DNA from: an uncultured Oscillospiraceae bacterium
GTDB taxonomy: Bacteria; Bacillota; Clostridia; Oscillospirales; Oscillospiraceae
Assembly (NCBI GenBank): GCA_947628315.1
Contig: CANQZJ010000017.1
Location: forward strand, 1-37,883
DNA: 37,883 nucleotides
Direction of reading: 5' to 3'
The translations under genes were made by a program, and so were the position numbers. Shown here in pieces: positions 29,488 to 37,020 of this stretch. The first letter of the stretch is position 1; each line of letters starts with the position of its first letter. The notes beneath the pieces were generated by a model that was not told where the DNA came from, did not search any database, and saw only the letters and a program-made list of their open reading frames with translations.

Positions 29488-29849
29488 AGCAGCGCCCTCA
29501 CCCCGCCGTAGAGGATCAGCAGGGCGAAGACCCGGCGGAGCAGCGCCATGGACATCTGCCGGTAGACCTTCCCGCCGATGAGTCCGCCGATCAGCCCTCC
29601 CGCCAGGTAGGGCAGCGCCAGCCCGATATCCATGCTGCCCCGGTACCAGTAGATGCCGGCGGACAGGGCGCACAGCGGCGCGATGACGGCCACCGATGTG
29701 GCGAAGGCCTTCCGCTGATCCAGGCCACACTTGCCCGCCAGCATGGGCACCAGCGCCATGCCGCCGCCCCCGCCGAAAAAGCCGTTCACCAGACCGGCGG
29801 CGCCCCCCGCCGCGGCATACCACAGCTGTTTTTTCGTCTCCGTGTTCAA
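29484..29849 (-). CDS. Half-size TSUP (TauE/SafE) permease protein, N-half type
   Basis: This 121-residue protein has about four membrane helices and the Gly-rich motif GLVNGFFGGGGGMALVPML near its start, the TSUP signature. It is translated from a TTG (29849) with a moderately placed GGAAGG; no better start exists, so the start is less sure than the family. It is the first gene of a two-gene unit whose second gene encodes the other half. The two proteins are distinct, not copies, so they may act as a heterodimer. Confidence 0.82.
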   Translation of the reverse strand: MNTETKKQLWYAAAGGAAGLVNGFFGGGGGMALVPMLAGKCGLDQRKAFATSVAVIAPLCALSAGIYWYRGSMDIGLALPYLAGGLIGGLIGGKVYRQMSMALLRRVFALLILYGGVRALL

Positions 29850-29943
29850 GTCCTTCCCCGCCCTTTCCGATTTGGATTAGTATGCCTCCGGCCAGGTGCT
29901 CTATGCGCCCCCGAGGGATTTTCCCGGCCCCCGCAAAAAAGGA

Positions 29944-29972
29944 TTGCTTTTTCCCGGATCACCTGTTACAAT
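29944..29972 (+). promoter_or_regulatory. Promoter of the peptide ABC transporter operon
   Basis: TTGCTT (29944-29949), a 17-base spacer and TACAAT (29967-29972) lie 90 bases before the substrate-binding protein. The leader contains a GCCGGC-gaacc-GCCGGC hairpin at 29980-29996. Confidence 0.6.
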
Positions 29973-30062
29973 ACCCCATGCCGGCGAACCGCCGGCCACA
30001 ACTGAATACGGTTGCGAGAAATGCAGTGGAAAGCGTGAAAAACTTTCCGGAAAGGAAGCAAA

Positions 30063-31664
30063 ATGGCTCAGTTCGCAAAGAAAGCCCTTTTGCTGCTTGT
30101 CGTGTTCGCTCTGCTGCTGACCTCACTGTGCGCCTGCGCGGGAGGTACGGCGGAAAGCACCAGCGAGCCGACGGCTGCACAATCGGGCGAGTTACCCAAA
30201 ACCGATCCTCCCACCCAGGAGCCGGCAGAGCACGGGAACTCAGTCACGGTAGGTATCGCGCAGGATCTGGACAGCCTCGACCCCCACGACTCCGGCGTCA
30301 GCGCCGGCACCAGTGAGGTGCTGTTCAACATCTTCGAGGGGCTGGTGAAGGCCAGCCCCGACGGCGGAGTCACCCCCGCCGTTGCCAGTGACTATGAGGT
30401 CTCCCCTGACGGACTCACCTACACCTTCACCCTGCGGGAAGGCGTGACGTTCCACAACGGAGCACAGGTCACCATCGAAGACGTCCTGTATTCCCTGAAG
30501 CGCTGCGCCGGATCGGAGAACGAAGGTACTCCCATGATCCCGGCGTTTTCTATTGTCGGCGATATCTCCGCTGACGAGGAGGGCCATGCGGTCATTACCC
30601 TCAGCGAGCCCAACCTGGAGTTCATCTACTCCGTGGTGGAGGCCGCCGTCATCCCGGCGGATTCCGGCGATACCATCGCCACCAGCCCCGTCGGCACCGG
30701 CCCCTTCAAATTCGTCTCCTACACCCCCCAGGACAGCCTGGTGGTGGAGAAGTACGACAGCTACTGGGGCGCCCCCGCCTATCTGGACGGGGTCACCTTC
30801 CGGGTGTTCACCGGCGAGAGCAACACCAGCGCCATGGTCATCGCCCTCCAGAGCGGCGCCCTGGATCTGGTGATCCATATGCCCAGCACCTTCAAGAGCC
30901 AGGTGGAGGACGACTTCACCGTCCTGGAGGACACCATGAAGCTGGTGCAGGCACTGTACATCAACAACGCCGTCAAGCCCTTTGACGACGTCCGCGTCCG
31001 CCAGGCCATGTACTACGCCATCGACGTGCCCGAGCTGATCCAGTTCGTGTGCGACGGCGCCGGCGTGGCCACCGGCACCAGCATGTACCCCGCACAGAAG
31101 CGGTACTTCATGCCCGAGCTGGCGGAGGCCTACCCCCACGACGTGGAAAAGGCCAGGGAACTGCTGGCCGAGGCCGGCTATCCCGACGGCTTTGAGATGA
31201 CCATCACCGCCCCCAACAACTACGAGCAGCATATCCAGGCCGCCGAGGTCATCGCCGAGCAGCTGAAGGCCGTGGGCATCACCGCCCGCGTGGAGACCAT
31301 CGAGTGGGGCGCCTGGGTCAGCGACGTGTACCAGGGCCGGGACTTCGAGACCTCCGTGTGCGCCATCTCCGCCAGCGATATGTCCGCCCGGGAGATGCTG
31401 GTGCGGTACGCCTCCGACAACGGCAAGAACTTCATCAACTTCTCCGACGCGGAGTACGACGACGTGGTGGGCCGCGCCCAGACCACCCTGGACGAGAGCG
31501 AACAGATGGAGCTGTACAAGCGGGCCGAGGAGATCCTCAGCGAGCAGGCCGCCTCCCTGTGGCTGGAGGATCTGTGCGAGCTGGTGGTGATGGATCCCAA
31601 GCTGGACGGCTTCAACTTCTACTGCACCTACGTGCTGGATATGTCCACGATCCACTACAAGTAA
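30063..31664 (+). CDS. Peptide ABC transporter substrate-binding lipoprotein (DppA/OppA family)
   Basis: This 533-residue extracellular lipoprotein starts with a signal peptide and a Cys lipobox (LLLTSLCACAGG). A Ser/Thr/Pro-rich linker (about 27-60) leads to an SBP family 5 domain. Domain landmarks are LDSLDPHDSGVSAGTSEVLFNIFEGLV, LTYTFTLREGVTFHNGAQVTIEDVLYSLKR and ARELLAEAGYPDGFEM. It captures a peptide or similar ligand and hands it to the permeases encoded downstream. GGAAAGGAAG precedes the ATG. An 82-base gap with a strong hairpin separates it from the permease genes, typical where the binding protein must be made in excess. Ligand (di- or oligopeptide, nickel-chelate or opine) is undecided. 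Confidence 0.93.
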   Translation: MAQFAKKALLLLVVFALLLTSLCACAGGTAESTSEPTAAQSGELPKTDPPTQEPAEHGNSVTVGIAQDLDSLDPHDSGVSAGTSEVLFNIFEGLVKASPDGGVTPAVASDYEVSPDGLTYTFTLREGVTFHNGAQVTIEDVLYSLKRCAGSENEGTPMIPAFSIVGDISADEEGHAVITLSEPNLEFIYSVVEAAVIPADSGDTIATSPVGTGPFKFVSYTPQDSLVVEKYDSYWGAPAYLDGVTFRVFTGESNTSAMVIALQSGALDLVIHMPSTFKSQVEDDFTVLEDTMKLVQALYINNAVKPFDDVRVRQAMYYAIDVPELIQFVCDGAGVATGTSMYPAQKRYFMPELAEAYPHDVEKARELLAEAGYPDGFEMTITAPNNYEQHIQAAEVIAEQLKAVGITARVETIEWGAWVSDVYQGRDFETSVCAISASDMSAREMLVRYASDNGKNFINFSDAEYDDVVGRAQTTLDESEQMELYKRAEEILSEQAASLWLEDLCELVVMDPKLDGFNFYCTYVLDMSTIHYK

Positions 31665-31675
31665 CCGAAAAAGCG

Positions 31676-31702
31676 CCCCCACGGGTCAAAGACCCGTGGG
31701 GG
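31676..31702 (+). other. Hairpin between binding-protein and permease genes
   Basis: CCCCCACGGGTC (31676-31687), loop AAA, and GACCCGTGGGGG (31691-31702) form a perfect 12-bp stem with no T-run after it. It probably stabilises the upstream mRNA or acts as a partial attenuator so that less permease is made. Confidence 0.65.
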
Positions 31703-31745
31703 TATCCCCCTGTTTTGACATCCTCTGACGAAAGAAGGTGAGGAC

Positions 31746-32687
31746 ATGGCAAAAGCCGCCGTCAAGCGTGTTGCCTTGCTGCTGGCGACCCTGCTGCTGG
31801 TGACCCTGCTGGCCTACGCGGCCTTCTCCGTCATCCCCGGCGACCCCACCCACACCATTCTGGGGCTGGACGCCACCGAGGAGCAGATCGCCGCCCTGCG
31901 CAAGGAATTGGGGCTTGATCTGCCCGTCTGGCAGCGTTATGTAAACTGGCTCACCGACTTTCTGCACGGCGACCTGGGCAAGTCCTACAAGTTCAACATG
32001 CCGGTGGCCGACCTGCTGGCGCCCCGCGTCCAGGCCACGCTGACGCTGACCGCTGTGTCCTTCGCGCTGATCGTGGTCATCTCCATCCCGCTGGGGATCG
32101 TGGCCGCCCGGTTCCGGGGCGGTTTTGTGGACAGAGCGATCACCGTGCTCACCCAGGTCACCATGTCCATCCCCAACTTCATCATGGGCATCGGGGTGAT
32201 GTTTCTGTTCGCCCTGGTGCTGCACATCTTCCAGCCCACCTATGTGTCCCCGGAGGCGGGGCTCGCCGCCCACCTGTGGTTCATGTTCTTCCCCGCCCTG
32301 GCGGTGGCTCTGCCCAAGAGCGCCATGGCGGTGCGCCTCCTGCGGGGCGCCATCCTGGGGGAACTGGACAAGGACTACGTCCGCACGGCCTACAGCAAGG
32401 GCAACGCCACCGGGGCGGTGCTCCGGCGGCACGTGCTCCGCAACGCCATGATCCCCGTGGTCACCTTTTTGGCCATGACCATCGCCGACATCGTGGCCGC
32501 CTCCATCGTGGTGGAGCAGGTGTTCACCATCCCGGGGCTGGGTCAGATGCTCATCACCTGCATCGGCAAGCGGGATTACGCGGTGGTGCAGGCCATTGTG
32601 GTCATTCTGGCCGTGGTGGTGGTGGGCTGCAACTTCCTGGCCGACGCCCTCTACCGGGTCATGGATCCCCGGATCGACGGGAGGTGA
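31746..32687 (+). CDS. Peptide ABC transporter permease (DppB/OppB-like)
   Basis: This 313-residue inner-membrane permease has six predicted helices. The N-terminal helix contains TLLAYAAFSVIPGDP, followed by LGLDLPVWQRYVNWL and GDLGKSY, typical of the DppB subfamily. The cytoplasmic coupling (EAA) loop reads DYVRTAYSKGN...RRHVLRNAMIPVV, and a later VVEQVFTIPGLGQML is also family-specific. AAGAAGGTGAGG precedes the start. It pairs with the DppC-like permease encoded four bases after its stop. Confidence 0.95.
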   Translation: MAKAAVKRVALLLATLLLVTLLAYAAFSVIPGDPTHTILGLDATEEQIAALRKELGLDLPVWQRYVNWLTDFLHGDLGKSYKFNMPVADLLAPRVQATLTLTAVSFALIVVISIPLGIVAARFRGGFVDRAITVLTQVTMSIPNFIMGIGVMFLFALVLHIFQPTYVSPEAGLAAHLWFMFFPALAVALPKSAMAVRLLRGAILGELDKDYVRTAYSKGNATGAVLRRHVLRNAMIPVVTFLAMTIADIVAASIVVEQVFTIPGLGQMLITCIGKRDYAVVQAIVVILAVVVVGCNFLADALYRVMDPRIDGR

Positions 32688-32691
32688 CGGC

Positions 32692-33495
32692 ATGAGGAAG
32701 AACTGGTATCTCCGCATCGGCGGGGCGCTGTCCCTGCTCATGCTGATCTTCTGCGCCGTGGGGCTGTTCTGGACGCCCCACGACCCCTCCGCCATCAGCG
32801 CCGCCGACCGCTACGCCCTCCCCTCCCCGGCCCACCTGTTCGGGTGCGACGCCCTTGGGCGGGACATCTTCTCAAGGGTGCTCCAGGGGGCGGCCGCCAC
32901 GCTGACCATCGCCCTGGCGGTGCTGGCCATCGGCGCGGTGTGCGGCCTTGTCATCGGCGGGCTGTGCGGCTACTTCGGCGGCGCGGCCGACGCCATCGTC
33001 ATGCGCCTGTGCGACGCCATCGCCGCCTTCCCCAGCGTGCTGCTGGCGCTGGTGGTGATGGCGCTCACCGGGGCGGGGCGGTACCACCTGATCTTCGCCC
33101 TGGGGGTGCTGTTCATCCCCAGCTTCGCCCGGCTGGTGCGTGGGGAGTTCCTCCGCCAGCGGGATCTGGACTATGTGAAGTCCGCCCGGCTGATGGGGGT
33201 GTCCCCCCTGCGGATCGTGTTTGTCCACATCCTGCCCAACACCTTCCCGGTGCTGCTGTCGGGCCTCACCATCGGCTTCAACAACGCGGTGCTGGCGGAG
33301 GCCTCCATGAGCTTTCTCGGCATCGGCGTCACCCCCCAGGATCCCAGCCTGGGCTATATGCTCAGCGAGGCCCAGGGCTATCTGCTGAAAACCCCGTGGT
33401 ACGCGGGCTTTCTGGCCCTCACCACCATCCTGCTGATTTTGGGCGTGGGCCTGCTGGGCGAGGGCATCCGCTCGGAAACGGGGGTGGAGGCATGA
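32692..33495 (+). CDS. Peptide ABC transporter permease (DppC/OppC-like)
   Basis: This 267-residue permease starts MRKNWYLRIGG. It has LFGCDALGRDIFSRVLQGAA, the DppC hallmark, then GGLCGYFGGAADAIVMRLCDAIAAFP and the coupling loop DYVKSARLMGVSPLRIVFVHILPN. Five or six membrane helices are visible. GGGAGGTGA stands just upstream. It overlaps the ATPase gene start by four bases, showing tight coupling of subunit synthesis. Length is slightly short for the family but no motif is missing. Confidence 0.95.
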   Translation: MRKNWYLRIGGALSLLMLIFCAVGLFWTPHDPSAISAADRYALPSPAHLFGCDALGRDIFSRVLQGAAATLTIALAVLAIGAVCGLVIGGLCGYFGGAADAIVMRLCDAIAAFPSVLLALVVMALTGAGRYHLIFALGVLFIPSFARLVRGEFLRQRDLDYVKSARLMGVSPLRIVFVHILPNTFPVLLSGLTIGFNNAVLAEASMSFLGIGVTPQDPSLGYMLSEAQGYLLKTPWYAGFLALTTILLILGVGLLGEGIRSETGVEA

Positions 33496-34301
33496 TGCTG
33501 GACATCCGCGATCTGTCGGTGGTGTTCACCGACCGCAAAGAGCCCTTCACCGCCGTGGAGAAATTCAATCTCCAGATGGACGCCGGCGAGGTGGTGGGCG
33601 TCGTGGGCGAGTCCGGCTCCGGCAAGTCCATGACCGCCCACGCCCTGATGGGCATTATCCGGAACCCCCGCGCCCACATCACCGGGCAGGCGCTGTTTGA
33701 GGGGGTGGATCTGCTGTCCCTCTCCCCCAGGCAGCTCCGGGAGTACCAGGGAGACGAGCTGTCCATCATCTTCCAGGAGCCCATGACCAGCCTGAACCCC
33801 ACCATGCGGGTGGGCAGGCAGGTGGAGGAGGCGCTGCGCATCCACGGCAGGCTGTCCCCGGCGGAGCGGAAGGCCCGGGCGCTGGAGACCATGGCCCTGG
33901 CCGGTCTGCCCGACCCGGAGGCGGTGTGGAACGCCTGGCCCCATGAGCTGTCCGGCGGCATGCGCCAGCGGGCCATGATCGCCGCCGCCCTGGTGCTGCG
34001 GCCCCAGCTGCTCATCGCCGACGAGCCCACCACCGCCCTGGACGTGACCATCCAGATGCAGATTTTGGAGACCCTGAAAGACATCAACCGCAAAGAGGGG
34101 GTCGCCATCCTGTTCATCTCCCACGATTTGGCGGTGGTGCGGGCGCTGTGCTCCCGGGTCGTCGTCATGAAAGAGGGCAGGATCGTGGAGTCCGGCCCCG
34201 TAGACGAGGTGTTCCGTCACCCCAGGGAGGACTACACCAAACTGCTGATCTCCTCCCGGCCCACCCGCACCAAGCTGAAAGGGGGCGCGTCCCGTGACTG
34301 A
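33492..34301 (+). CDS. Peptide ABC transporter ATPase (DppD/OppD-like)
   Basis: This 269-residue cytoplasmic ATPase has a Walker [11 protein letters not shown]-loop [15 protein letters not shown] signature [15 protein letters not shown], Walker [13 protein letters not shown] and switch His in FISHDLAVV. It lacks the long C-terminal oligopeptide/Fe-S extension seen in many DppD proteins; the frame stops about 30 residues after the [11 protein letters not shown] strand. Two adjacent ATGs (33492 and 33495) are possible starts; the first overlaps the permease stop. It works as a heterodimer with the following gene. Confidence 0.94.
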   Translation: MMLDIRDLSVVFTDRKEPFTAVEKFNLQMDAGEVVGVVGESGSGKSMTAHALMGIIRNPRAHITGQALFEGVDLLSLSPRQLREYQGDELSIIFQEPMTSLNPTMRVGRQVEEALRIHGRLSPAERKARALETMALAGLPDPEAVWNAWPHELSGGMRQRAMIAAALVLRPQLLIADEPTTALDVTIQMQILETLKDINRKEGVAILFISHDLAVVRALCSRVVVMKEGRIVESGPVDEVFRHPREDYTKLLISSRPTRTKLKGGASRD

Positions 34302-35022
34302 GCCCATCTTCAGCGCCGCCCACCTGAACAGCTGGTACGGCAGGGGCAGGGAGCGCAAACAGGTGCTCCGGGATGTGACCCTGTCCCTCTCCCCCGGCGA
34401 GGCGCTGGGCGTCGTGGGCGAGTCCGGTTCCGGCAAGTCCACCCTGGCGAAATGCCTGCTGGGGCTGGTCACCGATGTGGAGGGCACGCTGACCGTCAAC
34501 AGCCCCCGGCCCCAGATGGTGTTCCAGGATCCCTACGGCTCCCTGAACCCCGCCAAAACGGTGGGCTGGATCCTGGAGGAACCCCTCCGGGCCGCCGGCG
34601 TCAAGGACAAAAACCAGCGCCGCCGCAGGGTGGAGGAGATGGCCGCCCTGGTGGGGCTGGGGGAAGAACATCTGTCCCGGAAACCGGCCAGGCTGTCCGG
34701 CGGCCAGCGCCAGCGGGTGGCCATTGCCGCCGCGCTGATCCAGGGCAGCCGGTTCATCGTGCTGGACGAGCCGGTCTCCGCTTTGGACGTCACGCTCCAG
34801 GCCCAGATTCTGCGCCTGCTGGCCGACCTGAAGGAGCGGCTGGGGCTGTCCTATCTGTTCATCTCCCACGACCTGGCCGTGGTCTATCAGCTCTGCGACC
34901 GGGTGGCCGTCATGACCGGCGGCGAGATCGTGGAACAGGGGGACGTGGACGACATCTACGACCACCCCCAACACGACTACACCAAAAAGCTGCTGGCGGC
35001 CTCCCTGGCGCTGGACGGCTAA
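34294..35022 (+). CDS. Peptide ABC transporter ATPase (DppF/OppF-like)
   Basis: This 242-residue ATPase has Walker [19 protein letters not shown]-loop [12 protein letters not shown], signature [15 protein letters not shown], Walker [13 protein letters not shown] and [16 protein letters not shown]. The N-terminal LNSWYG element and the C-terminal [17 protein letters not shown] match OppF/DppF. It starts at a GTG that overlaps the previous gene by 8 bases, preceded by GGGGG. The family's usual C-terminal extension is short (total is about 80 residues less than E. coli DppF). It is the last gene of the operon, and a strong terminator follows. Confidence 0.94.
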   Translation: MTEPIFSAAHLNSWYGRGRERKQVLRDVTLSLSPGEALGVVGESGSGKSTLAKCLLGLVTDVEGTLTVNSPRPQMVFQDPYGSLNPAKTVGWILEEPLRAAGVKDKNQRRRRVEEMAALVGLGEEHLSRKPARLSGGQRQRVAIAAALIQGSRFIVLDEPVSALDVTLQAQILRLLADLKERLGLSYLFISHDLAVVYQLCDRVAVMTGGEIVEQGDVDDIYDHPQHDYTKKLLAASLALDG

Positions 35023-35034
35023 ACAATGGCATAC

Positions 35035-35072
35035 AAAAGGCGTGGTTTTCTCACGAAAACCACGCCTTTTTT
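35035..35072. terminator. Bidirectional terminator after the ABC operon
   Basis: AAAAGGCGTGGTTTTC (35035-35050), loop TCAC, and GAAAACCACGCCTTTT form a 16-bp stem followed by TT. It also serves the convergent DUF4015-like gene, whose stop lies 15 bases away. Confidence 0.95.
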
Positions 35073-35086
35073 CGCATTTGATCAAT

Positions 35087-36166
35087 TCAGCTTTTCCAGC
35101 CCGCACCGTCCGGGAGCACGATCCGCGCCTGGGCGTCCCCCATGCCGGCGGCGGTGAGGAGGGCGGCGTAGTCGGTGTCGTCCCACTGGGGAGCGGGCAG
35201 CCACACCCGCCGGGCGTACCGCGCCAGCAGCGCGGCGGTGACGCCGCTGTTCAGATTTCCGCCCCGAACCACATCCTCGTCGGTTCGGACGGACAGAAGG
35301 GCGTCAGTGGGCGCCAGCGCCGCCTCCACCTTGGCGTAGAAGGCCGCCACCGGGGTGGAGAGATCCTCAGGGCGGTTGCCGTCCCGGGTCAGGGTGTCCA
35401 GGCTGCCGGAGTCCGGGAAACCGGAGGAGTCCAGCACGATCTCGTCAAAGCCCATGTCCGCCAGCTCCCGGCACAGGGCGGCCAGATAGTCCCCCGCGGC
35501 GCCGCTCACCGGGCTGACCCAGCCGACGCCGTCCCCGTCCGCCCAGGGCTCACCGGAGGTATCCAGCAGCGGGCTGGCCCCGCTCCGGGACAGCGCCTGA
35601 TCCCGGAAACACTGCACCCGGGCGATCAGATACAGGCCGCCGTCCGCCGCCAGGGCGGAGACGGCGTCGGACACCGAGGAGTCCGCGGCGTTGGCCTGGA
35701 GGACGGCGGCCAGCTCCGTTTTGGACTGCCACGCCAGCGCGCCGGAGGCGGCCTTCATCTCCACCACCACGGCGTTGGCCTGGGCGTCTGCCGCCATCTG
35801 GACGGTCTGGCCGCCCGCCAGCTGCTCCGGGGTGATCTCCACCGCCCGGATAGGCTCCGGCGCAGGGAGGAAAGCGGGAACAGAGGCGGTGGCCGCCGGG
35901 TCGGTCACCACCACCACGGGGTCGTCCACCACCACCGGGTCGGAGGGGATGACCGGAGCGGGGCTGCTCTCCCCCACCCAGGGCGGGCGGAACTGGGGGC
36001 CGTTTTCGGTGTACTCCATGTACTCCCCCATGAAAAAGAGCACAAAGACCACGCCCGCCAGCAGCACCGCCGCCAGCAGTACGATCAGCACCTTGAGAAA
36101 AGTGCTGCTTTTGCCCTTGTCCCCCCGGTAGCCCTGGTATCGGTACCCGTCGTCCCGCCTGGCCAT
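35087..36166 (-). CDS. Membrane-anchored DUF4015-like (putative glycoside hydrolase-like) protein
   Basis: This 359-residue protein has a basic cytoplasmic tail, one membrane helix (about 23-46), a Pro/Val/Asp linker (about 60-105) and a globular domain. The domain has a TIM-barrel-like pattern: NAVVVEMKAASGALAW, LYLIARVQCFRD, GVGWVSPVSGAAGDYLAALCRELADMGFDEIVLDSSGFP. This resembles DUF4015, a putative glycoside hydrolase family in Firmicutes, but is shorter and diverged. In DUF4015 the segment normally reads FDEIQFDYVRFP; here the DY is changed to DS. Catalysis is therefore doubtful. The ATG at 36166 with GGAGGGG upstream is preferred over an earlier ATG. Sits between an ABC operon and bofA; role unknown, envelope-related at a guess. 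Confidence 0.65.
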   Translation of the reverse strand: MARRDDGYRYQGYRGDKGKSSTFLKVLIVLLAAVLLAGVVFVLFFMGEYMEYTENGPQFRPPWVGESSPAPVIPSDPVVVDDPVVVVTDPAATASVPAFLPAPEPIRAVEITPEQLAGGQTVQMAADAQANAVVVEMKAASGALAWQSKTELAAVLQANAADSSVSDAVSALAADGGLYLIARVQCFRDQALSRSGASPLLDTSGEPWADGDGVGWVSPVSGAAGDYLAALCRELADMGFDEIVLDSSGFPDSGSLDTLTRDGNRPEDLSTPVAAFYAKVEAALAPTDALLSVRTDEDVVRGGNLNSGVTAALLARYARRVWLPAPQWDDTDYAALLTAAGMGDAQARIVLPDGAGWKS

Positions 36167-36276
36167 GTCGCCCCTCCAAAACGGTTTTCCCGTCAAATCT
36201 CAACAGGGATATCATACCACAGGCAGGCCGCATTTGCCAGCGGGGGCGCCCTGTTTTTTGTAAACTTTTTTGGGTC

Positions 36277-36534
36277 TCAGCGCACCGCCCACTGGGTCAT
36301 CAGCAGCAGGGCGAACCCCGGCGCCCCCAGCGCCCCCAAAACCAGCCCGTTCAAGAGGTTGACCCCCAGCTGCACCCCCAGAAAACCGCTGACGTTCTGG
36401 AACAGCCACAGAAAGATCAGCCCCACCCCGGAACGGGCCAGCAGCCCCAGCAGGGCGGACAGCGGCCTGCGGAACAGCACCGCCGCCAGGGCGAGGACTG
36501 CCAGCCCCGCGCCCATGAGCGCCGGCTGGTTCAT
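36277..36534 (-). CDS. bofA: BofA-family protein (pro-sigmaK processing inhibitor)
   Basis: This 85-residue protein is almost all hydrophobic, with two or three membrane helices. It ends in LGVNLLNGLVLGALGAPGFALLLM, the conserved BofA block (GxN...G.LG.PG...LL). In B. subtilis BofA sits in the mother-cell/forespore membrane and holds the SpoIVFB protease inactive until the forespore signals. GGAGG lies 8 bases upstream. It overlaps the stop of the upstream DUF2508 gene by four bases. The same pair (yaaL-bofA) adjoins recR in Bacilli. Presence suggests spore formation, though some BofA homologues occur in non-sporulating Clostridia. Confidence 0.88.
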   Translation of the reverse strand: MNQPALMGAGLAVLALAAVLFRRPLSALLGLLARSGVGLIFLWLFQNVSGFLGVQLGVNLLNGLVLGALGAPGFALLLMTQWAVR

Positions 36535-36773
36535 AGCCGCCCCTCCTTCCGGGCGTCCAGCCGCTTCATCTGCCGGACGTAGTAGGCGTACCGGCTCTGG
36601 AGGGCGTTGATCTCATACACGCAGGCCTCCACCAGGTCGGGGTCGCTGTAGGTGTTGAACTGGGAGTAGGCGCAGTTGAGCAGGTTCCGGGTCTGCCGCA
36701 GGCCCTCCATCAGCTCTTCCCGCTCTGTCGTGTCTGAAGCCGCCCGCCGCCGTCCGAACGTGGTCTGTGTCAT
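36531..36773 (-). CDS. yaaL: DUF2508 (YaaL) family protein
   Basis: This 80-residue soluble protein matches DUF2508: LRQTRNLLNCAYSQFN, then SDPDLVEACVYEINALQSRYAYYVRQMK. It is helical, of unknown function, and the family is routinely paired with bofA. The start at 36773 is preferred over an upstream in-frame ATG because GGAGGTGA lies 6 bases before it and the DUF2508 fold starts near there. Translation is coupled to bofA through an ATGA overlap. Confidence 0.88.
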   Translation of the reverse strand: MTQTTFGRRRAASDTTEREELMEGLRQTRNLLNCAYSQFNTYSDPDLVEACVYEINALQSRYAYYVRQMKRLDARKEGRL

Positions 36774-36799
36774 CGGTGTCACCTCCGTACCACACTGTA

Positions 36800-36814
36800 T
36801 GTCCAGTTTGGACA
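36800..36814. promoter_or_regulatory. Perfect 6-bp palindrome, possible operator
   Basis: TGTCCA (36800-36805), GTT, and TGGACA (36809-36814) make a perfect inverted repeat in the gap between the divergent yaaL-bofA and topoisomerase genes. It could bind a dimeric regulator or simply be a small hairpin. Confidence 0.3.
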
Positions 36815-36863
36815 AATATTCCAGCGGATATACCGGCGGGGGCGGAAACGCCCGTTCCATCGC

Positions 36864-36893
36864 TTGACAGAAGGGCGGTTTTCGGGTTATACT
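36864..36893 (+). promoter_or_regulatory. Promoter of the ParE/GyrB-like gene
   Basis: A perfect TTGACA (36864-36869), an 18-base spacer and TATACT (36888-36893) lie 127 bases before the start codon, leaving a long leader. Confidence 0.8.
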
Positions 36894-36933
36894 GTTAAAT
36901 CAGTAAAATCCCGGCTTGATTACAGGTTTTTGT

Positions 36934-37002
36934 GCCGGTATCCGGCAATTTCCCCGGCGCGCCGCCTGTTTTTGACGACTTTTGTTTCAAAGGCGGCGCC
37001 GG
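36934..37002 (+). promoter_or_regulatory. Structured mRNA leader: two hairpins before the ribosome site
   Basis: GCCGG-tat-CCGGC (36934-36946) is followed by a larger stem, CCGGCGC(GC)CGCC-type pairing of 36954-36966 with 36992-37002 around a 25-base AT-rich loop. The stem ends 7 bases before the GAGGTG ribosome site. No T-run follows, so it is not a terminator. It may affect translation or mRNA life. Confidence 0.45.
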
Positions 37003-37020
37003 AGCATCTGAGGTGTTTCC

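Noticed and set aside
27242-29849. Idea that the TSUP pair and the IscU/GGGtGRT genes are one operon
   Set aside because: A terminator (29088-29130) and a separate promoter (29037-29064) lie between them, so any link would be by regulon or proximity only.
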